64,000 nt of DNA from Reichenbachiella faecimaris (GTDB lineage: Bacteria > Bacteroidota > Bacteroidia > Cytophagales > Cyclobacteriaceae). Numbering within the stretch: position 1 is the stretch's first letter; each line of letters starts with the position of its first letter. This document shows, piece by piece, positions 8,841 to 18,152 of this stretch. Under the pieces are notes generated by a model, which worked only from the letters and a program-made list of their open reading frames with translations, was not told the origin of the DNA and ran no database searches. The stretch covers positions 284,161-348,160 of the forward strand of contig NZ_FWYF01000002.1 in assembly GCF_900176375.1 (NCBI RefSeq). Direction: 5' to 3'. Made by a program: the position numbers and the translations under genes.

Positions 8841-8909
8841 ATGGATAGAGAATCTAAATATTTATTGCTCTACTTTATTGGACTGGTTTTACTAGCTATC
8901 ATCAGTTAA
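8841..8909 (+). CDS. possible 22-residue membrane peptide
   Basis: ATG at 8841 opens a 22-codon frame ending in TAA at 8907-8909. The N-terminus is charged (MDRESKY), followed by a single hydrophobic stretch (LLLYFIGLVLLAIIS) long enough to span or anchor in the membrane. It is the only sensible short frame between the SiaC-family terminator and the strong plus-strand terminator at 8978-9008, which otherwise has no gene to serve. A TTACC/GGTAA dyad (8922-8936) follows it. Single-span micropeptides are common in bacteria but by-eye prediction at this length is weak. The transcript might instead be non-coding. Confidence 0.35.
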   Translation: MDRESKYLLLYFIGLVLLAIIS

Positions 8910-8977
8910 TAAGTGAAAGATTTACCGCTATGGTAAGAACTTCGGGGTGATCATTGATTGCCTCGATTCCTGAGCTG

Positions 8978-9008
8978 TCCCGCACCTTTCGGTGCGGGAT
9001 ATTTTTTT
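8978..9008 (+). terminator. strong rho-independent terminator, plus-strand orientation
   Basis: TCCCGCACC (8978-8986), loop TTTC, GGTGCGGGA (8991-8999) make a 9-bp GC-rich hairpin followed by TATTTTTTT. The T-tract is on the plus strand, so the element ends a plus-strand transcript from the 8577-8977 region, although it also abuts the radA stop codon (9007-9009). Read on the minus strand it has no U-tract, so it would be at best a weak stop for radA. Confidence 0.85.
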
Positions 9009-10380
9009 AGGAAGATAGCTTCTTGAATACTTCGGCTATATTTTGCACCAGCACAACCTCAATCTTGAAATTGGAAGCTTCCACAGTTTTAGAATTGTTC
9101 TTAGAAACAAAAATTTTCTTAAAACCTAACTTCTCTGCCTCTGAGATTCTACTCTCTATTCGATTGACAGCTCGTACCTCTCCTCCCAGTCCAATCTCTC
9201 CGGCAAAGCAAATGTCAGAGCTCACCACTTTTTCTTCGTATGAAGACACAATTGAAACAGCAATACTCAAATCCAACGCCGGGTCATCAATCTTCAGGCC
9301 ACCCGCGATATTGAGAAAGACATCCTGATTGCCCAGCCTAAGTCCTCCTCTTTTTTCCAAGACGGCCAGCAACATATTCAATCTTTTCGAATCGTAGCCC
9401 GTGGTGCTCCTTTGTGGCGTACCGTATGCGGAGGCACTGACCAGCGCTTGAGTCTCGATCAGCAATGGCCGATTCCCTTCTATGGATGCACCAATGGTCA
9501 CACCACTGAGTTCACTGTCTTTGTGAGCAATCAGAATCTCTGAAGGATTAGACACCTGACGCATGCCCGTACCAGACATCTCATATATTCCCAGCTCAGA
9601 CGTAGACCCAAACCTATTTTTGATTGTGCGTAGAATACGATAGCTCAAATGCCTGTCGCCTTCAAATTGAAGCACTGTATCCACCATGTGCTCCAATACT
9701 TTTGGCCCAGCAATAGTTCCTTCCTTAGTAATATGGCCTATTAGAAACACTGGCACATTTGAGGTCTTTGCAAACTGAAGCAACTCTGACGTACATTCTC
9801 TCACTTGGCTTACACTACCAGCCGAACTATCCACCTTAGATGAGAACAAAGTTTGAATAGAATCAATAATTAATATTTCTGGATCAATTTGTTTGATCTG
9901 CTGAAAGATGTTATTGAGTGATGTTTCGGAAAGCAACAGACAATTGGCAGATTTCGCCTGCATTCGCTCGGCGCGCATTTTTATCTGCTGAGGACTCTCT
10001 TCACCAGACACGTACAATATTTTTTTGTCTGGCAACCCCAAAGCTACCTGAAGGAACAAAGTAGATTTTCCAATGCCAGGTTCACCACCAATAAGAACCA
10101 GAGAGCCTGGTACGATACCCCCACCTAGCACCCTGTTTAATTCACCATCTGTGGTTTTAAATCTGACACTATCTTCGGCTTTAATTTCTTGAATTGAAAC
10201 TGCTTGGTTAGGTCTTGCATTTTTCTCTCCTTCTGTCCATATTTTAGTGTTACTCGTAGGTTGGGACACGACCTCTTCTACATAAGAATTCCATTCCTGG
10301 CAAGAGGGACACTTACCAATCCATTTGGGAGACTGAGCCCCACAGTTTTGACAAAAAAAAGTTGTTTTAGTTTTGGCCAT
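9007..10380 (-). CDS. radA: DNA repair protein RadA (Sms)
   Basis: RadA is a RecA-like ATPase that promotes branch migration and processing of recombination intermediates. From the ATG at 10380 (457 residues) all family landmarks are present. There is an N-terminal C4 zinc finger (Cys10, Cys13, Cys24, Cys27), Walker A GGEPGIGKST at 98-107, a Walker B-like strand near IIDSIQT (171-177), the RadA-specific KNRFG motif at 254-258, and a C-terminal Lon-protease-like domain. The frame is open for 16 more codons upstream, but the zinc finger position fixes the start at 10380. It is transcribed divergently from feoA. No partner gene is downstream. Confidence 0.95.
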   Translation of the reverse strand: MAKTKTTFFCQNCGAQSPKWIGKCPSCQEWNSYVEEVVSQPTSNTKIWTEGEKNARPNQAVSIQEIKAEDSVRFKTTDGELNRVLGGGIVPGSLVLIGGEPGIGKSTLFLQVALGLPDKKILYVSGEESPQQIKMRAERMQAKSANCLLLSETSLNNIFQQIKQIDPEILIIDSIQTLFSSKVDSSAGSVSQVRECTSELLQFAKTSNVPVFLIGHITKEGTIAGPKVLEHMVDTVLQFEGDRHLSYRILRTIKNRFGSTSELGIYEMSGTGMRQVSNPSEILIAHKDSELSGVTIGASIEGNRPLLIETQALVSASAYGTPQRSTTGYDSKRLNMLLAVLEKRGGLRLGNQDVFLNIAGGLKIDDPALDLSIAVSIVSSYEEKVVSSDICFAGEIGLGGEVRAVNRIESRISEAEKLGFKKIFVSKNNSKTVEASNFKIEVVLVQNIAEVFKKLSS

Positions 10381-10439
10381 TTGACGCAATAATTTTAAGC
10401 GACAATTTAAGTTGAATTTTAAAAACAAAAAGGCTTTTG

Positions 10440-10500
10440 AGTCTAATGACTTTTCTCATAAAATTAGACTTGCTGGCTAAAGCCAAATCACATAGTTTTG
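10440..10500 (+). promoter_or_regulatory. feoAB promoter with overlapping operator-like palindrome
   Basis: TTG (10470-10472), 20 nt, then TAGTTTTG (10493-10500) fits the Bacteroidota promoter consensus (TTG about 20 nt before TAnnTTTG) and lies 34 nt before the feoA start. AGTCTAAT (10440-10447) and ATTAGACT (10463-10470) are perfect 8-nt inverted repeats with a 15-nt spacer, touching the -33 element. A second palindrome, TGGCT-AA-AGCCA (10474-10485), lies inside the spacer. An iron-responsive repressor of the DtxR or Fur type would be expected here. The sequence is not the classical Fur box. Confidence 0.6.
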
Positions 10501-10534
10501 CTCTTATTTTTAATAATTCTAAATAAGGGAGTTC

Positions 10535-10753
10535 ATGCGATCAGTAGCTCAGCTCAAGCCTGGAGAAAAAGGCATAGTAAACAATTTCACCAACGAATAC
10601 ATCTCTTTGAAATTATTAGAAATGGGCGTATTGCCCGGAACAGAAGTGGAAATGAAATTTGCAGCACCTCTGGGTGACCCGATCTGCATCCGTGTTTCAG
10701 GATATGATTTATCACTTAGACTAGAAGAGGCCGCCACCATCACTTTATCCTGA
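10535..10753 (+). CDS. feoA: ferrous iron transport protein A
   Basis: FeoA is a small SH3-like cytoplasmic protein that supports the FeoB iron channel. The 72-residue sequence has the expected pattern: a start-proximal LKPGEKGIV, then LLEMGVLPGTEVE, DPICIRVSGYDLSLR and a terminal EEAATI. The ATG at 10535 gives normal family length. It is followed after 6 nt by feoB, the usual gene order. No FeoC gene is visible. Transcription probably starts at the promoter at 10470-10500. Confidence 0.93.
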   Translation: MRSVAQLKPGEKGIVNNFTNEYISLKLLEMGVLPGTEVEMKFAAPLGDPICIRVSGYDLSLRLEEAATITLS

Positions 10754-10759
10754 TCATCC

Positions 10760-12871
10760 ATGAGTAATACTTCGATAAATGTAGCCCTTGTCGGCAATCC
10801 TAATGCCGGCAAAACTTCAATTTTCAATCTGCTTACAGGAATGAACCAAAAGGTGGGTAATTTTCCAGGGGTCACTATGGACAAAGTCAGTGGTACCTTT
10901 CGTGAAAATGGCACTGTCGCCAATGTGATTGATTTGCCTGGCACCTACAGCATCTATCCTCGCTCTATGGACGAACGCGTAGTGTTCGATGTTCTTAGCG
11001 ATAAAGAAGCTCATGATTTCCCAAACAAAATTGTGGTCATAGCTGACGCATCAAATCTCGAAAGGAACCTACTCCTCTTTTCTGAGATTCAAGATTTAGG
11101 ACTACCTACTGTGCTGGTCTTATCCATGCTTGATGTGGCGAACAGAAGCGGTTTAAATATTGACCTTCGCGCATTAGAAGAAGAGTTTAGCACTACAGTA
11201 CTGACCATCAATGGACGGACAGGAGAAGGTGTCAAGGAGCTGAAATCTGCGCTTCTGGAAGACATACCAGGCACCACAGAACTGTTTTACAACATCAATG
11301 AATTGTCTCCTGAGATCATTCCTGTAATTAAGGAAAAATTTGATCTCCACAATGACTACGTGGCTTATCAATATGCGCAACAGACTTACAGCAAAACATT
11401 CTTATCGAATGATGAAAAGAAATTTATTGCAGACAAAAAAGTAGAATTCAATTTCTGTGACCGCCAATTTCAAACTACAGAAACTGTAGAACGCTACAAG
11501 ATAATTCGTGAGAAGCTTGCCCGAATAATTACTAAAACTGACTTGGAAACTACGGCGAGTCGCAATCAAAAAATTGACAAAATACTGACTCACAAAATTT
11601 ATGGCTACCTCATATTTTTTGTTGTCCTTTTTGCCTTATTCCAGTCTATTTTTGCCTGGGCTGAACCTTTTATGGACTACATAGATTTTGGATTTGCGAA
11701 GTTAAGTAGCTGGGCAAAAACCTATTTACCCGCTGGAGTACTCACAGATTTAATAGCCGAAGGTATCATACCAGGCCTTGGTGGCGTGGTGATTTTCATC
11801 CCCCAAATTGCTCTGCTCTTCTGTTTCATTGCCATCCTAGAAGAGTCTGGCTATATGGCACGTGTTGTTTTTCTTATGGACAAAATCATGCGTAAGTTCG
11901 GACTGAATGGAAAAAGTGTGGTTCCACTTATTTCTGGAGTTGCTTGTGCTATCCCAGCCATCATGGCTGCAAGAAACATTGAAAGTTGGAAAGATAGGAT
12001 AATCACCATTTTCGTGACCCCTTTCATGAGCTGCTCAGCTCGACTACCTGTGTATGCGATACTCATTGCGCTTGTGATTCCAAACGAATATGTCTTTGGC
12101 TTCCTAAGCGTACAAGGCCTCACCCTGATGGCGCTGTATCTTATTGGTTTTTTTGGAGCAATATTTTCAGCCCTGTTGATGAAAAAAATCCTAAAGGTGA
12201 AAGAGCAAAGCTATTTCATCATGGAACTGCCTATATACAGATGGCCCAAATGGAAAAATGTCTGGATTACTATTTTCTCTAAAAGCAAGACATTCGTCTT
12301 TGAAGCGGGTAAAATAATCTTAGCCATATCAGTCATTCTTTGGGTGCTGGCTTCTTATGGGCCTGGCAATAATTTCAATCAAGCCTCACAAATTGTATCT
12401 AATGCATACCCAGACTTAAATAAATCGTCACAAGAGTTTGAAGACCTGGTGAGCGCTCAGAAGCTGGAATACTCTTATGCAGGAGTACTGGGCAAATCCA
12501 TCGAACCCGCCATTCGACCCCTTGGTTATGATTGGAAAATAGGTATAGCGCTCATTACTTCGTTTGCGGCGAGAGAAGTATTTGTAGGTACAATAGCCAC
12601 TATCTACAGCGTGGGATCTGATGCTGAAGATGAAACAACTATAAAAGACAAGCTGAGGGCAGAAATCAACCCCTATACAGGTCAACCCATGTACTCAATT
12701 GCCTTGGGTGTATCCTTGATGCTATTCTATGCGTTTGCCATGCAATGTATGAGCACGCTTGCCGTGGTCTACAGAGAAACCAAGTCCTGGAAATGGCCAG
12801 TTCTCCAGTTGATATATATGTCAGCTGTTGCTTATATATTCGCGCTTATAGCTTATCAATTGCTCAAATAG
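10760..12871 (+). CDS. feoB: ferrous iron transporter FeoB
   Basis: The 703-residue protein imports Fe(II) across the inner membrane. The N-terminal G domain shows G1 GNPNAGKTS (12-20), the G2 region NFPGVTMDKVSG (34-45) and G3 DLPG (58-61). The G4 position reads SMLD (122-125) instead of the usual NxxD, so the first Asn is Ser here. A helical spacer follows. The membrane domain from about residue 280 contains two Gate-like regions (LEESGYMARVVFLMDK and ITSFAAREVFVGTIATIYSV) with several hydrophobic helices. A downstream MutS-like gene starts 4 nt after the stop, so the feo transcript probably extends into it. Confidence 0.95.
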   Translation: MSNTSINVALVGNPNAGKTSIFNLLTGMNQKVGNFPGVTMDKVSGTFRENGTVANVIDLPGTYSIYPRSMDERVVFDVLSDKEAHDFPNKIVVIADASNLERNLLLFSEIQDLGLPTVLVLSMLDVANRSGLNIDLRALEEEFSTTVLTINGRTGEGVKELKSALLEDIPGTTELFYNINELSPEIIPVIKEKFDLHNDYVAYQYAQQTYSKTFLSNDEKKFIADKKVEFNFCDRQFQTTETVERYKIIREKLARIITKTDLETTASRNQKIDKILTHKIYGYLIFFVVLFALFQSIFAWAEPFMDYIDFGFAKLSSWAKTYLPAGVLTDLIAEGIIPGLGGVVIFIPQIALLFCFIAILEESGYMARVVFLMDKIMRKFGLNGKSVVPLISGVACAIPAIMAARNIESWKDRIITIFVTPFMSCSARLPVYAILIALVIPNEYVFGFLSVQGLTLMALYLIGFFGAIFSALLMKKILKVKEQSYFIMELPIYRWPKWKNVWITIFSKSKTFVFEAGKIILAISVILWVLASYGPGNNFNQASQIVSNAYPDLNKSSQEFEDLVSAQKLEYSYAGVLGKSIEPAIRPLGYDWKIGIALITSFAAREVFVGTIATIYSVGSDAEDETTIKDKLRAEINPYTGQPMYSIALGVSLMLFYAFAMQCMSTLAVVYRETKSWKWPVLQLIYMSAVAYIFALIAYQLLK

Positions 12872-12875
12872 AGAT

Positions 12876-14684
12876 ATGTCACAAAACATGACGAATATTT
12901 ATAAAACACGTCTTTTAGATTTACAAAGGAAGTCTCAAGGGCTTGAGCAAAAGGCAAATAGTCTCTCATGGATCAGAGTCCTGACCTTCATTGTCTTTAT
13001 AGTAGGTGTGATCTACTTTGCCAATGTCAGAGAAGTACAAAATATGCTCCTGTGTTTTGTTGCGTTAGTACCAATATTTGGATTAATAGTCAGAAAGCAC
13101 AATAAGGCCAAATTTTCTCTTGCCCAGCATCAACATTTAATCACCATTAATGAAAACGAGCTCAAAAGGGTTGTTGGTGACTTTTCAGGATTGGATAGTG
13201 GCGTTGAACACCTAGATGCACACCATAATTATGCACCTGACCTAGACCTGTTTGGTTCAAATTCTTTATTCCAATTGCTGGTCAGAAGTCGACTTTCTGG
13301 AACCACAGCCATTCTTAAAAATTGGCTACTCAATAAGTCCTCAAAGACAGAAATTGAGGAAAGACAATCCGCCATAAAAGAACTAAGCCAGAGCGTAGAT
13401 TGGCGACAAAATCTTACTGCGTATGGTTATCACGGTGACCAGCAAACTCAGAAATATGAAAATGTAGTCGTCTCTCTGATCCACTGGCTGGACAAAAATC
13501 TAGGTTCCATGGATAAACCAATTTGGAAAATCCTTCGTTTTCTCATGCCCATCCTATCTGGAGGTATCATCCTTGGAATCAATGCATTTGATTTACCCTA
13601 TCAATGGATTTACTTACCCATTATGATCAACCTCGCCTTACTCTCTATCATCTTCCGGCCACTAATGGAGATCACTAAGGAGTTTGGAAACATTGCTGAT
13701 TTTCTAAAGGGGTACGAAAATGTAATTGTCAAAATAGAAGCTCAAAGTTTCGAAACACCTTTGCTCATTCGCCTTCATGATCAGCTGAAAACAAGCAAAA
13801 GCAGTGCTTCACAAGCTATTAGAACTCTTCGAAGGATATTAATGTTCTTGCTCAATCGTTCCAATTTCCTCTATCTCCCTTTTAATCTGCTTTTTCTTTT
13901 GGATGTCAATTGGTTGATAATGGCGATTCAATGGAAAAAGAAAAACATAAACAAAGTTCAAAATTGGTTTGATGCAGTTCATCAAATTGATGCCTTGAAT
14001 GATTTGGGTTCCTACGCCTTCTCTAATCCAGATTTTGTTTTTCCTACAGTATCGAGCAATAGCCATTTTCTAGTCACTGAAGCAATGACTCACCCGCTAA
14101 TCAAACCCAAGCAAAGAATCAGTAACAATTTCGAACTGAATGAAAAAGGCACGCTAGGTCTCATCACTGGATCTAACATGTCAGGGAAAAGCACCTTTTT
14201 GCGTACCCTGGGAGTCAACCTCGTCCTTGCGCAAATGGGAGCCCCTGTTTGTGCTCAGAAGTTTGAATTTTCCTTAGTTCAAATTTTCACAAGTATGCGT
14301 ACCCAAGACAATTTGGAAGAAAATGTAAGCTCGTTCTACGCAGAACTGCAAAGACTAAAAAATCTGCTTGAATTATTGCATAGTGATGAATCCGTTTTCT
14401 ATATGCTAGATGAAATTTTAAAAGGCACCAATTCTGAGGACAGACATAAAGGGGCACTTTCGTTGATTGATCAATTGATCAATCAGAACTGTAGAGGGCT
14501 GGTCTCCACTCATGACATCCAATTGTCAACTTTATCAAATGAACAATCCAACATTCAAAATATGAGTTTCAACAGTACTATCGTAAATGATGAAATCATA
14601 TTTGATTACAAACTATCTCTCACACCCTGCAAAAGTTTCAATGCGAGCAAGCTGATGGAGAAGATGGGAATCATCAAAAAATAA
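12876..14684 (+). CDS. MutS-family ATPase with N-terminal membrane segments
   Basis: A 602-residue protein with a C-terminal MutS ATPase core: Walker A GSNMSGKST at 432-440, Walker B FYMLDEILKGTN at about 507-518 and STHD near 545. The mismatch-binding N-terminal domains of MutS1 are absent. Instead there are hydrophobic segments near residues 30-65 and 215-260, and a further one near 325-350, suggesting membrane attachment. Bacteroidota carry such MutS-related proteins, usually of unassigned function, and a role in classical mismatch repair is doubtful. The 4-nt gap to feoB implies translational coupling, which is odd for a repair-type ATPase. The ATG at 12876 or the one four codons later could be the start. 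Confidence 0.85.
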   Translation: MSQNMTNIYKTRLLDLQRKSQGLEQKANSLSWIRVLTFIVFIVGVIYFANVREVQNMLLCFVALVPIFGLIVRKHNKAKFSLAQHQHLITINENELKRVVGDFSGLDSGVEHLDAHHNYAPDLDLFGSNSLFQLLVRSRLSGTTAILKNWLLNKSSKTEIEERQSAIKELSQSVDWRQNLTAYGYHGDQQTQKYENVVVSLIHWLDKNLGSMDKPIWKILRFLMPILSGGIILGINAFDLPYQWIYLPIMINLALLSIIFRPLMEITKEFGNIADFLKGYENVIVKIEAQSFETPLLIRLHDQLKTSKSSASQAIRTLRRILMFLLNRSNFLYLPFNLLFLLDVNWLIMAIQWKKKNINKVQNWFDAVHQIDALNDLGSYAFSNPDFVFPTVSSNSHFLVTEAMTHPLIKPKQRISNNFELNEKGTLGLITGSNMSGKSTFLRTLGVNLVLAQMGAPVCAQKFEFSLVQIFTSMRTQDNLEENVSSFYAELQRLKNLLELLHSDESVFYMLDEILKGTNSEDRHKGALSLIDQLINQNCRGLVSTHDIQLSTLSNEQSNIQNMSFNSTIVNDEIIFDYKLSLTPCKSFNASKLMEKMGIIKK

Positions 14685-14747
14685 GATTCCTTTCAAGGAT
14701 TGAACTGCCCTGTTTAGCTTTGCGCCAATCATAAACAAAAAAGTTAG

Positions 14748-15884
14748 ATGAGTTTTGATCCCAACGTAAAAATAGGTGTACTGGGTGGTGGCCAATTAGG
14801 TCGTATGATGATCCAATCTGCCATAGATTTGAATCTTGAAATCAAATCCATGGATCCTGACCCAAATGCACCATGCAAATCCTTAGCGACAGAATTCATT
14901 AATGGAGATATTCGCGATTTTAATCAAGTGATGGCCTTTGGCGGAACCTGTGATATTATTACAGTTGAAATTGAGAATGTAAACATTGAAGCTCTAGAGG
15001 CACTAGAAAAACTTGGAAAGAAGGTGTATCCTCAACCACACGCTTTGAGAACGATTAAGGACAAGGGCATTCAAAAGCAGTTTTATCTGGATCATGGCAT
15101 ACCAACTTCAGAATTTGTACTGACTCATTCATTTGAAGACATTCATAAAAATACGCATCTACTCCCAGGTGTCCACAAATTGAGGACTGAAGGATACGAT
15201 GGTAGAGGCGTACAGGTCATTAAAACTGAAGACGATATTGACAAAGGCTTTGATAAACCATCTTTGATTGAGAAATTCGTCGATTATGACAAGGAAATCT
15301 CAGTGATTGTCGCCAGAAACGCCACAGGAGAAATGACCACTTATCCTGTGGTAGAACTAGAATATCACCCCGAAGCCAATCTTGTAGAGTTTCTGTTTGC
15401 TCCATCTAGCTTGTCGGAGGACATCAGAATAGAAGCTAGAGAATTGGCGAAAAAAGTAATCTCCTCACTGAATATGGTTGGACTGTTGGCTGTTGAAATG
15501 TTTGCCACTAAAGACGGCCAGGTCATAGTAAATGAATGTGCTCCTCGGACGCATAACAGTGGCCATCAAACTATTGAGGGCAATGTAACCTCTCAGTTTG
15601 AGCAACACCTCAGAGCAATCTTAAATCTCCCACTAGGAGATACTTCTATAAAGGGCGCCTCAGTTATGATCAATTTACTAGGTGAAGAAGGGTTCACAGG
15701 AACCGCCAAATATGAAGGATTGGATGAAGCCTTGCAGATTGAGGGCCTTCATGTACATTTGTATGGAAAAAAAATAACAAAACCATTTAGGAAAATGGGC
15801 CATGTGACATTGGTTGGGGATGATTTAGACGATCTAAAAACCATTGCACGTTCAGTAAAGGAATCAATTAAAATTACAGCATAA
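14748..15884 (+). CDS. purK: 5-(carboxyamino)imidazole ribonucleotide synthase
   Basis: PurK carboxylates AIR with ATP and bicarbonate to N5-CAIR in purine synthesis. The 378-residue ATP-grasp protein shows the N-terminal [12 protein letters not shown] Rossmann motif (residues 8-19), the [14 protein letters not shown] segment and [17 protein letters not shown] near the catalytic site. Length is normal. The next gene, purE, starts 2 nt after its stop. A TAGCTTTG (14715-14722) 25 nt before the start resembles a -7 box, without a clear -33. Confidence 0.96.
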   Translation: MSFDPNVKIGVLGGGQLGRMMIQSAIDLNLEIKSMDPDPNAPCKSLATEFINGDIRDFNQVMAFGGTCDIITVEIENVNIEALEALEKLGKKVYPQPHALRTIKDKGIQKQFYLDHGIPTSEFVLTHSFEDIHKNTHLLPGVHKLRTEGYDGRGVQVIKTEDDIDKGFDKPSLIEKFVDYDKEISVIVARNATGEMTTYPVVELEYHPEANLVEFLFAPSSLSEDIRIEARELAKKVISSLNMVGLLAVEMFATKDGQVIVNECAPRTHNSGHQTIEGNVTSQFEQHLRAILNLPLGDTSIKGASVMINLLGEEGFTGTAKYEGLDEALQIEGLHVHLYGKKITKPFRKMGHVTLVGDDLDDLKTIARSVKESIKITA

Positions 15885-15886
15885 AA

Positions 15887-16369
15887 ATGAAGCCACTAGT
15901 AGGAATAATCATGGGAAGCAAAAGCGACCTAAACATTATGAATCAGGCAGCAGAAGTTCTTGATCAATTGGGCGTTGCGTATGAGCTGACTATTGTATCT
16001 GCACATCGTACACCACATAGAATGGTGGATTATGCTGAGACCGCAAGGTCTAAAGGCCTAAAGGTGATCATAGCAGGTGCTGGTGGCGCTGCTCATTTAC
16101 CAGGGATGGTTGCATCTATCACTACTTTGCCAGTCATTGGTGTACCTGTAAAATCAAGTAATTCAATAGACGGCTGGGATTCTGTTCTTTCCATTCTTCA
16201 GATGCCAGGGGGTGTTCCTGTAGCAACAGTTGCACTTGATGGAGCAAAAAATGCTGGTATACTAGCTGCGCAAATCATTGGTAGTCATGATGAAGCCGTT
16301 GCGGACAAATTAGTACAATACAAAGTTGAAATGCGGAAAAAAGTAGAAGAATCCATCCGCTCATTATAA
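15887..16369 (+). CDS. purE: N5-CAIR mutase, PurE catalytic subunit
   Basis: PurE converts N5-CAIR to CAIR, the step after PurK. The 160-residue protein carries [13 protein letters not shown] at the N-terminus, the SAHRTPHRM active-site block and the [15 protein letters not shown] phosphate-binding loop, all diagnostic for class I PurE. It is 2 nt downstream of purK, so the two are almost certainly translated from one message. Confidence 0.97.
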   Translation: MKPLVGIIMGSKSDLNIMNQAAEVLDQLGVAYELTIVSAHRTPHRMVDYAETARSKGLKVIIAGAGGAAHLPGMVASITTLPVIGVPVKSSNSIDGWDSVLSILQMPGGVPVATVALDGAKNAGILAAQIIGSHDEAVADKLVQYKVEMRKKVEESIRSL

Positions 16370-16429
16370 AATCTCTTCATATTTTTGAAAATGAAACAAT
16401 AAAGCTGATCTTAACCGTTTAGCTTTTAG

Positions 16430-16449
16430 TATTTCTAGAATTAGAAATA
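16430..16449. repeat. perfect 8-bp dyad between purE and the next gene
   Basis: TATTTCTA (16430-16437), spacer GAAT, TAGAAATA (16442-16449). There is no T-tract next to it, so it is not an obvious terminator. It sits 60 nt after purE and 51 nt before the GTG of the following gene and could be an operator. Confidence 0.35.
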
Positions 16450-16499
16450 TTAGTATATTGCCATTCAGCGTGGCAAAAAGTGTAGAATAAATAAAATTT

Positions 16500-18152
16500 G
16501 TGCAACTTATCAGATCTGTCTTGACTAGGAAAAATCAGTTTTTTAATACCATTTTATATGGACTGATTGCCGTGCTATTCTCCATGTGCAATGCAGGTGA
16601 ATTGGATTTCAACGATATTGAATTACCACCTTACACACCAAAACTGGTTGCTCCAATAGGTTCCACAACATATACTATCACGGATTTAATTGGCAAAATA
16701 AAAGATCCCAACATAGAAATCACTGAAAATAGTGCAAAGCAACTGTCAATAGCCTATCGTGATACTACTACCTTCAATGATTATTTATCTTTGATAACGT
16801 TAGAAGATGTTTCTAATCCTGGGGTTATAGATGCCAGTTTAACCCCCATCCCAGGATCTCCTTCTAATCAAGATGTGGATATTGACCCCATTGATCTTTC
16901 TTTCGAATATACTTCTCCAAACAATGAAGAGCTGGACTCAGTAAAATATACTGCCGGCACAATCACGTTGGATATACAGAATGGCTACAGCTCTGCGATT
17001 GAGTATGAATTGACACTGAATGATATTGTTGATTTAGATACTGGCAATCCCATGGTACTTTCTGGCACATTGCCTCGTAGTGGTACTGACAATGTCAGTG
17101 CACAACTGACAAACCATAAAACAATCATAGATCAGATTTCCGATCAGAATATTTTTAGTGGCGAATTTTCAGGAACGCTTAAAGTGCTCACAGGAGACTT
17201 TGTAAATGGCACGGAATTTATCTCCTATACACTGACCATTACAGGAGCAGAATTTAGCGAAATATATGGCTGGTTTGGTGATAAAACAATTGATATAGAG
17301 AGTCGATCAATTGATATTGATTTTTTTGAAGGAATCTCCGAAAATGGATTGGTGTTTAACAATCCCCAATTGAATTTTTACATAAACAATTCGTTTGGAG
17401 TACCTATGGGACTAAATTTTGATGATGTTTCATCATCTAATGCCAATGGTACAGTAGTGAATTTATCTGGCTCAGTCACCAGCTCACCTCAATTTGTCCG
17501 TGCACCAAGTACCAGTCAGGTAGGCACGCCTGTTACATCAATTATTAATGTAGATGAAAGCAATTCGAATATGAGAGATCTTTTGGCCATTTCCCCAAAT
17601 CTTTTCACAATTTCTCTAACTGCTGAGGCCAATTTCAATAATGACAATGATACGGATGAAGCAGATCGAAATTTTGTTTCTTCTGAAAGTATTGTAGAAG
17701 TAGTCACTGAGCTCAATCTTCCTTTAAACGTTAAACTTACTGACGTGACCAGAGACTTCCCAACAGGCATTGAAGGGTTTGATTTCGAAGAAGCTGATAC
17801 CTTGAGACTGGTAATAGAAACTATCAACCAATTGCCCTTTGATGGCACTATGGACATGCAATTTTTGGCTGCTGATTCTTCCGTTCTTTATGAAAATCTT
17901 GATGTGCTCTTTTTCACTTCATCTGAGGTTCCCGTTTCGGGAAAGATTGAAAACCCTACAGTCACTACTTCAATTGTACCTGTCTATAGAGAAGGAGGAG
18001 GGTATGAACAATTATTAGAAGCCAGCATCCTCAATTTGGTTATCAGAGTCAATAGTTTCGAGGCAAGTGACGACACTTTTGTGAAAATATTTTCAGATTA
18101 CGAATTGATTATAACAGTAGGTACTGAAGTAAGCATTAACTATGAACTTTAA
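16500..18152 (+). CDS. secreted or envelope protein of unknown function, partner of DUF5723 protein
   Basis: A 550-residue protein from a GTG start, since no ATG occurs in frame before residue 29. The N-terminus has a basic stretch and a hydrophobic segment (ILYGLIAVLFSMC). Cys30 could be a lipid-attachment site, but Met at -1 is unusual for a lipobox. The remainder is beta-rich, with many Asp, Asn, Ser and Thr and no recognisable catalytic motif, like extracellular adhesive or assembly proteins. The end overlaps the next gene by 11 nt in a different frame, suggesting coupled translation and a shared function at the outer membrane. I do not recognise the family. Confidence 0.75.
   Translation: MQLIRSVLTRKNQFFNTILYGLIAVLFSMCNAGELDFNDIELPPYTPKLVAPIGSTTYTITDLIGKIKDPNIEITENSAKQLSIAYRDTTTFNDYLSLITLEDVSNPGVIDASLTPIPGSPSNQDVDIDPIDLSFEYTSPNNEELDSVKYTAGTITLDIQNGYSSAIEYELTLNDIVDLDTGNPMVLSGTLPRSGTDNVSAQLTNHKTIIDQISDQNIFSGEFSGTLKVLTGDFVNGTEFISYTLTITGAEFSEIYGWFGDKTIDIESRSIDIDFFEGISENGLVFNNPQLNFYINNSFGVPMGLNFDDVSSSNANGTVVNLSGSVTSSPQFVRAPSTSQVGTPVTSIINVDESNSNMRDLLAISPNLFTISLTAEANFNNDNDTDEADRNFVSSESIVEVVTELNLPLNVKLTDVTRDFPTGIEGFDFEEADTLRLVIETINQLPFDGTMDMQFLAADSSVLYENLDVLFFTSSEVPVSGKIENPTVTTSIVPVYREGGGYEQLLEASILNLVIRVNSFEASDDTFVKIFSDYELIITVGTEVSINYEL

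Noticed and set aside
10430-10534. A classical Fur box before feoA
   Set aside because: No GATAAT-repeat array is present. Only the palindromes reported separately are visible.
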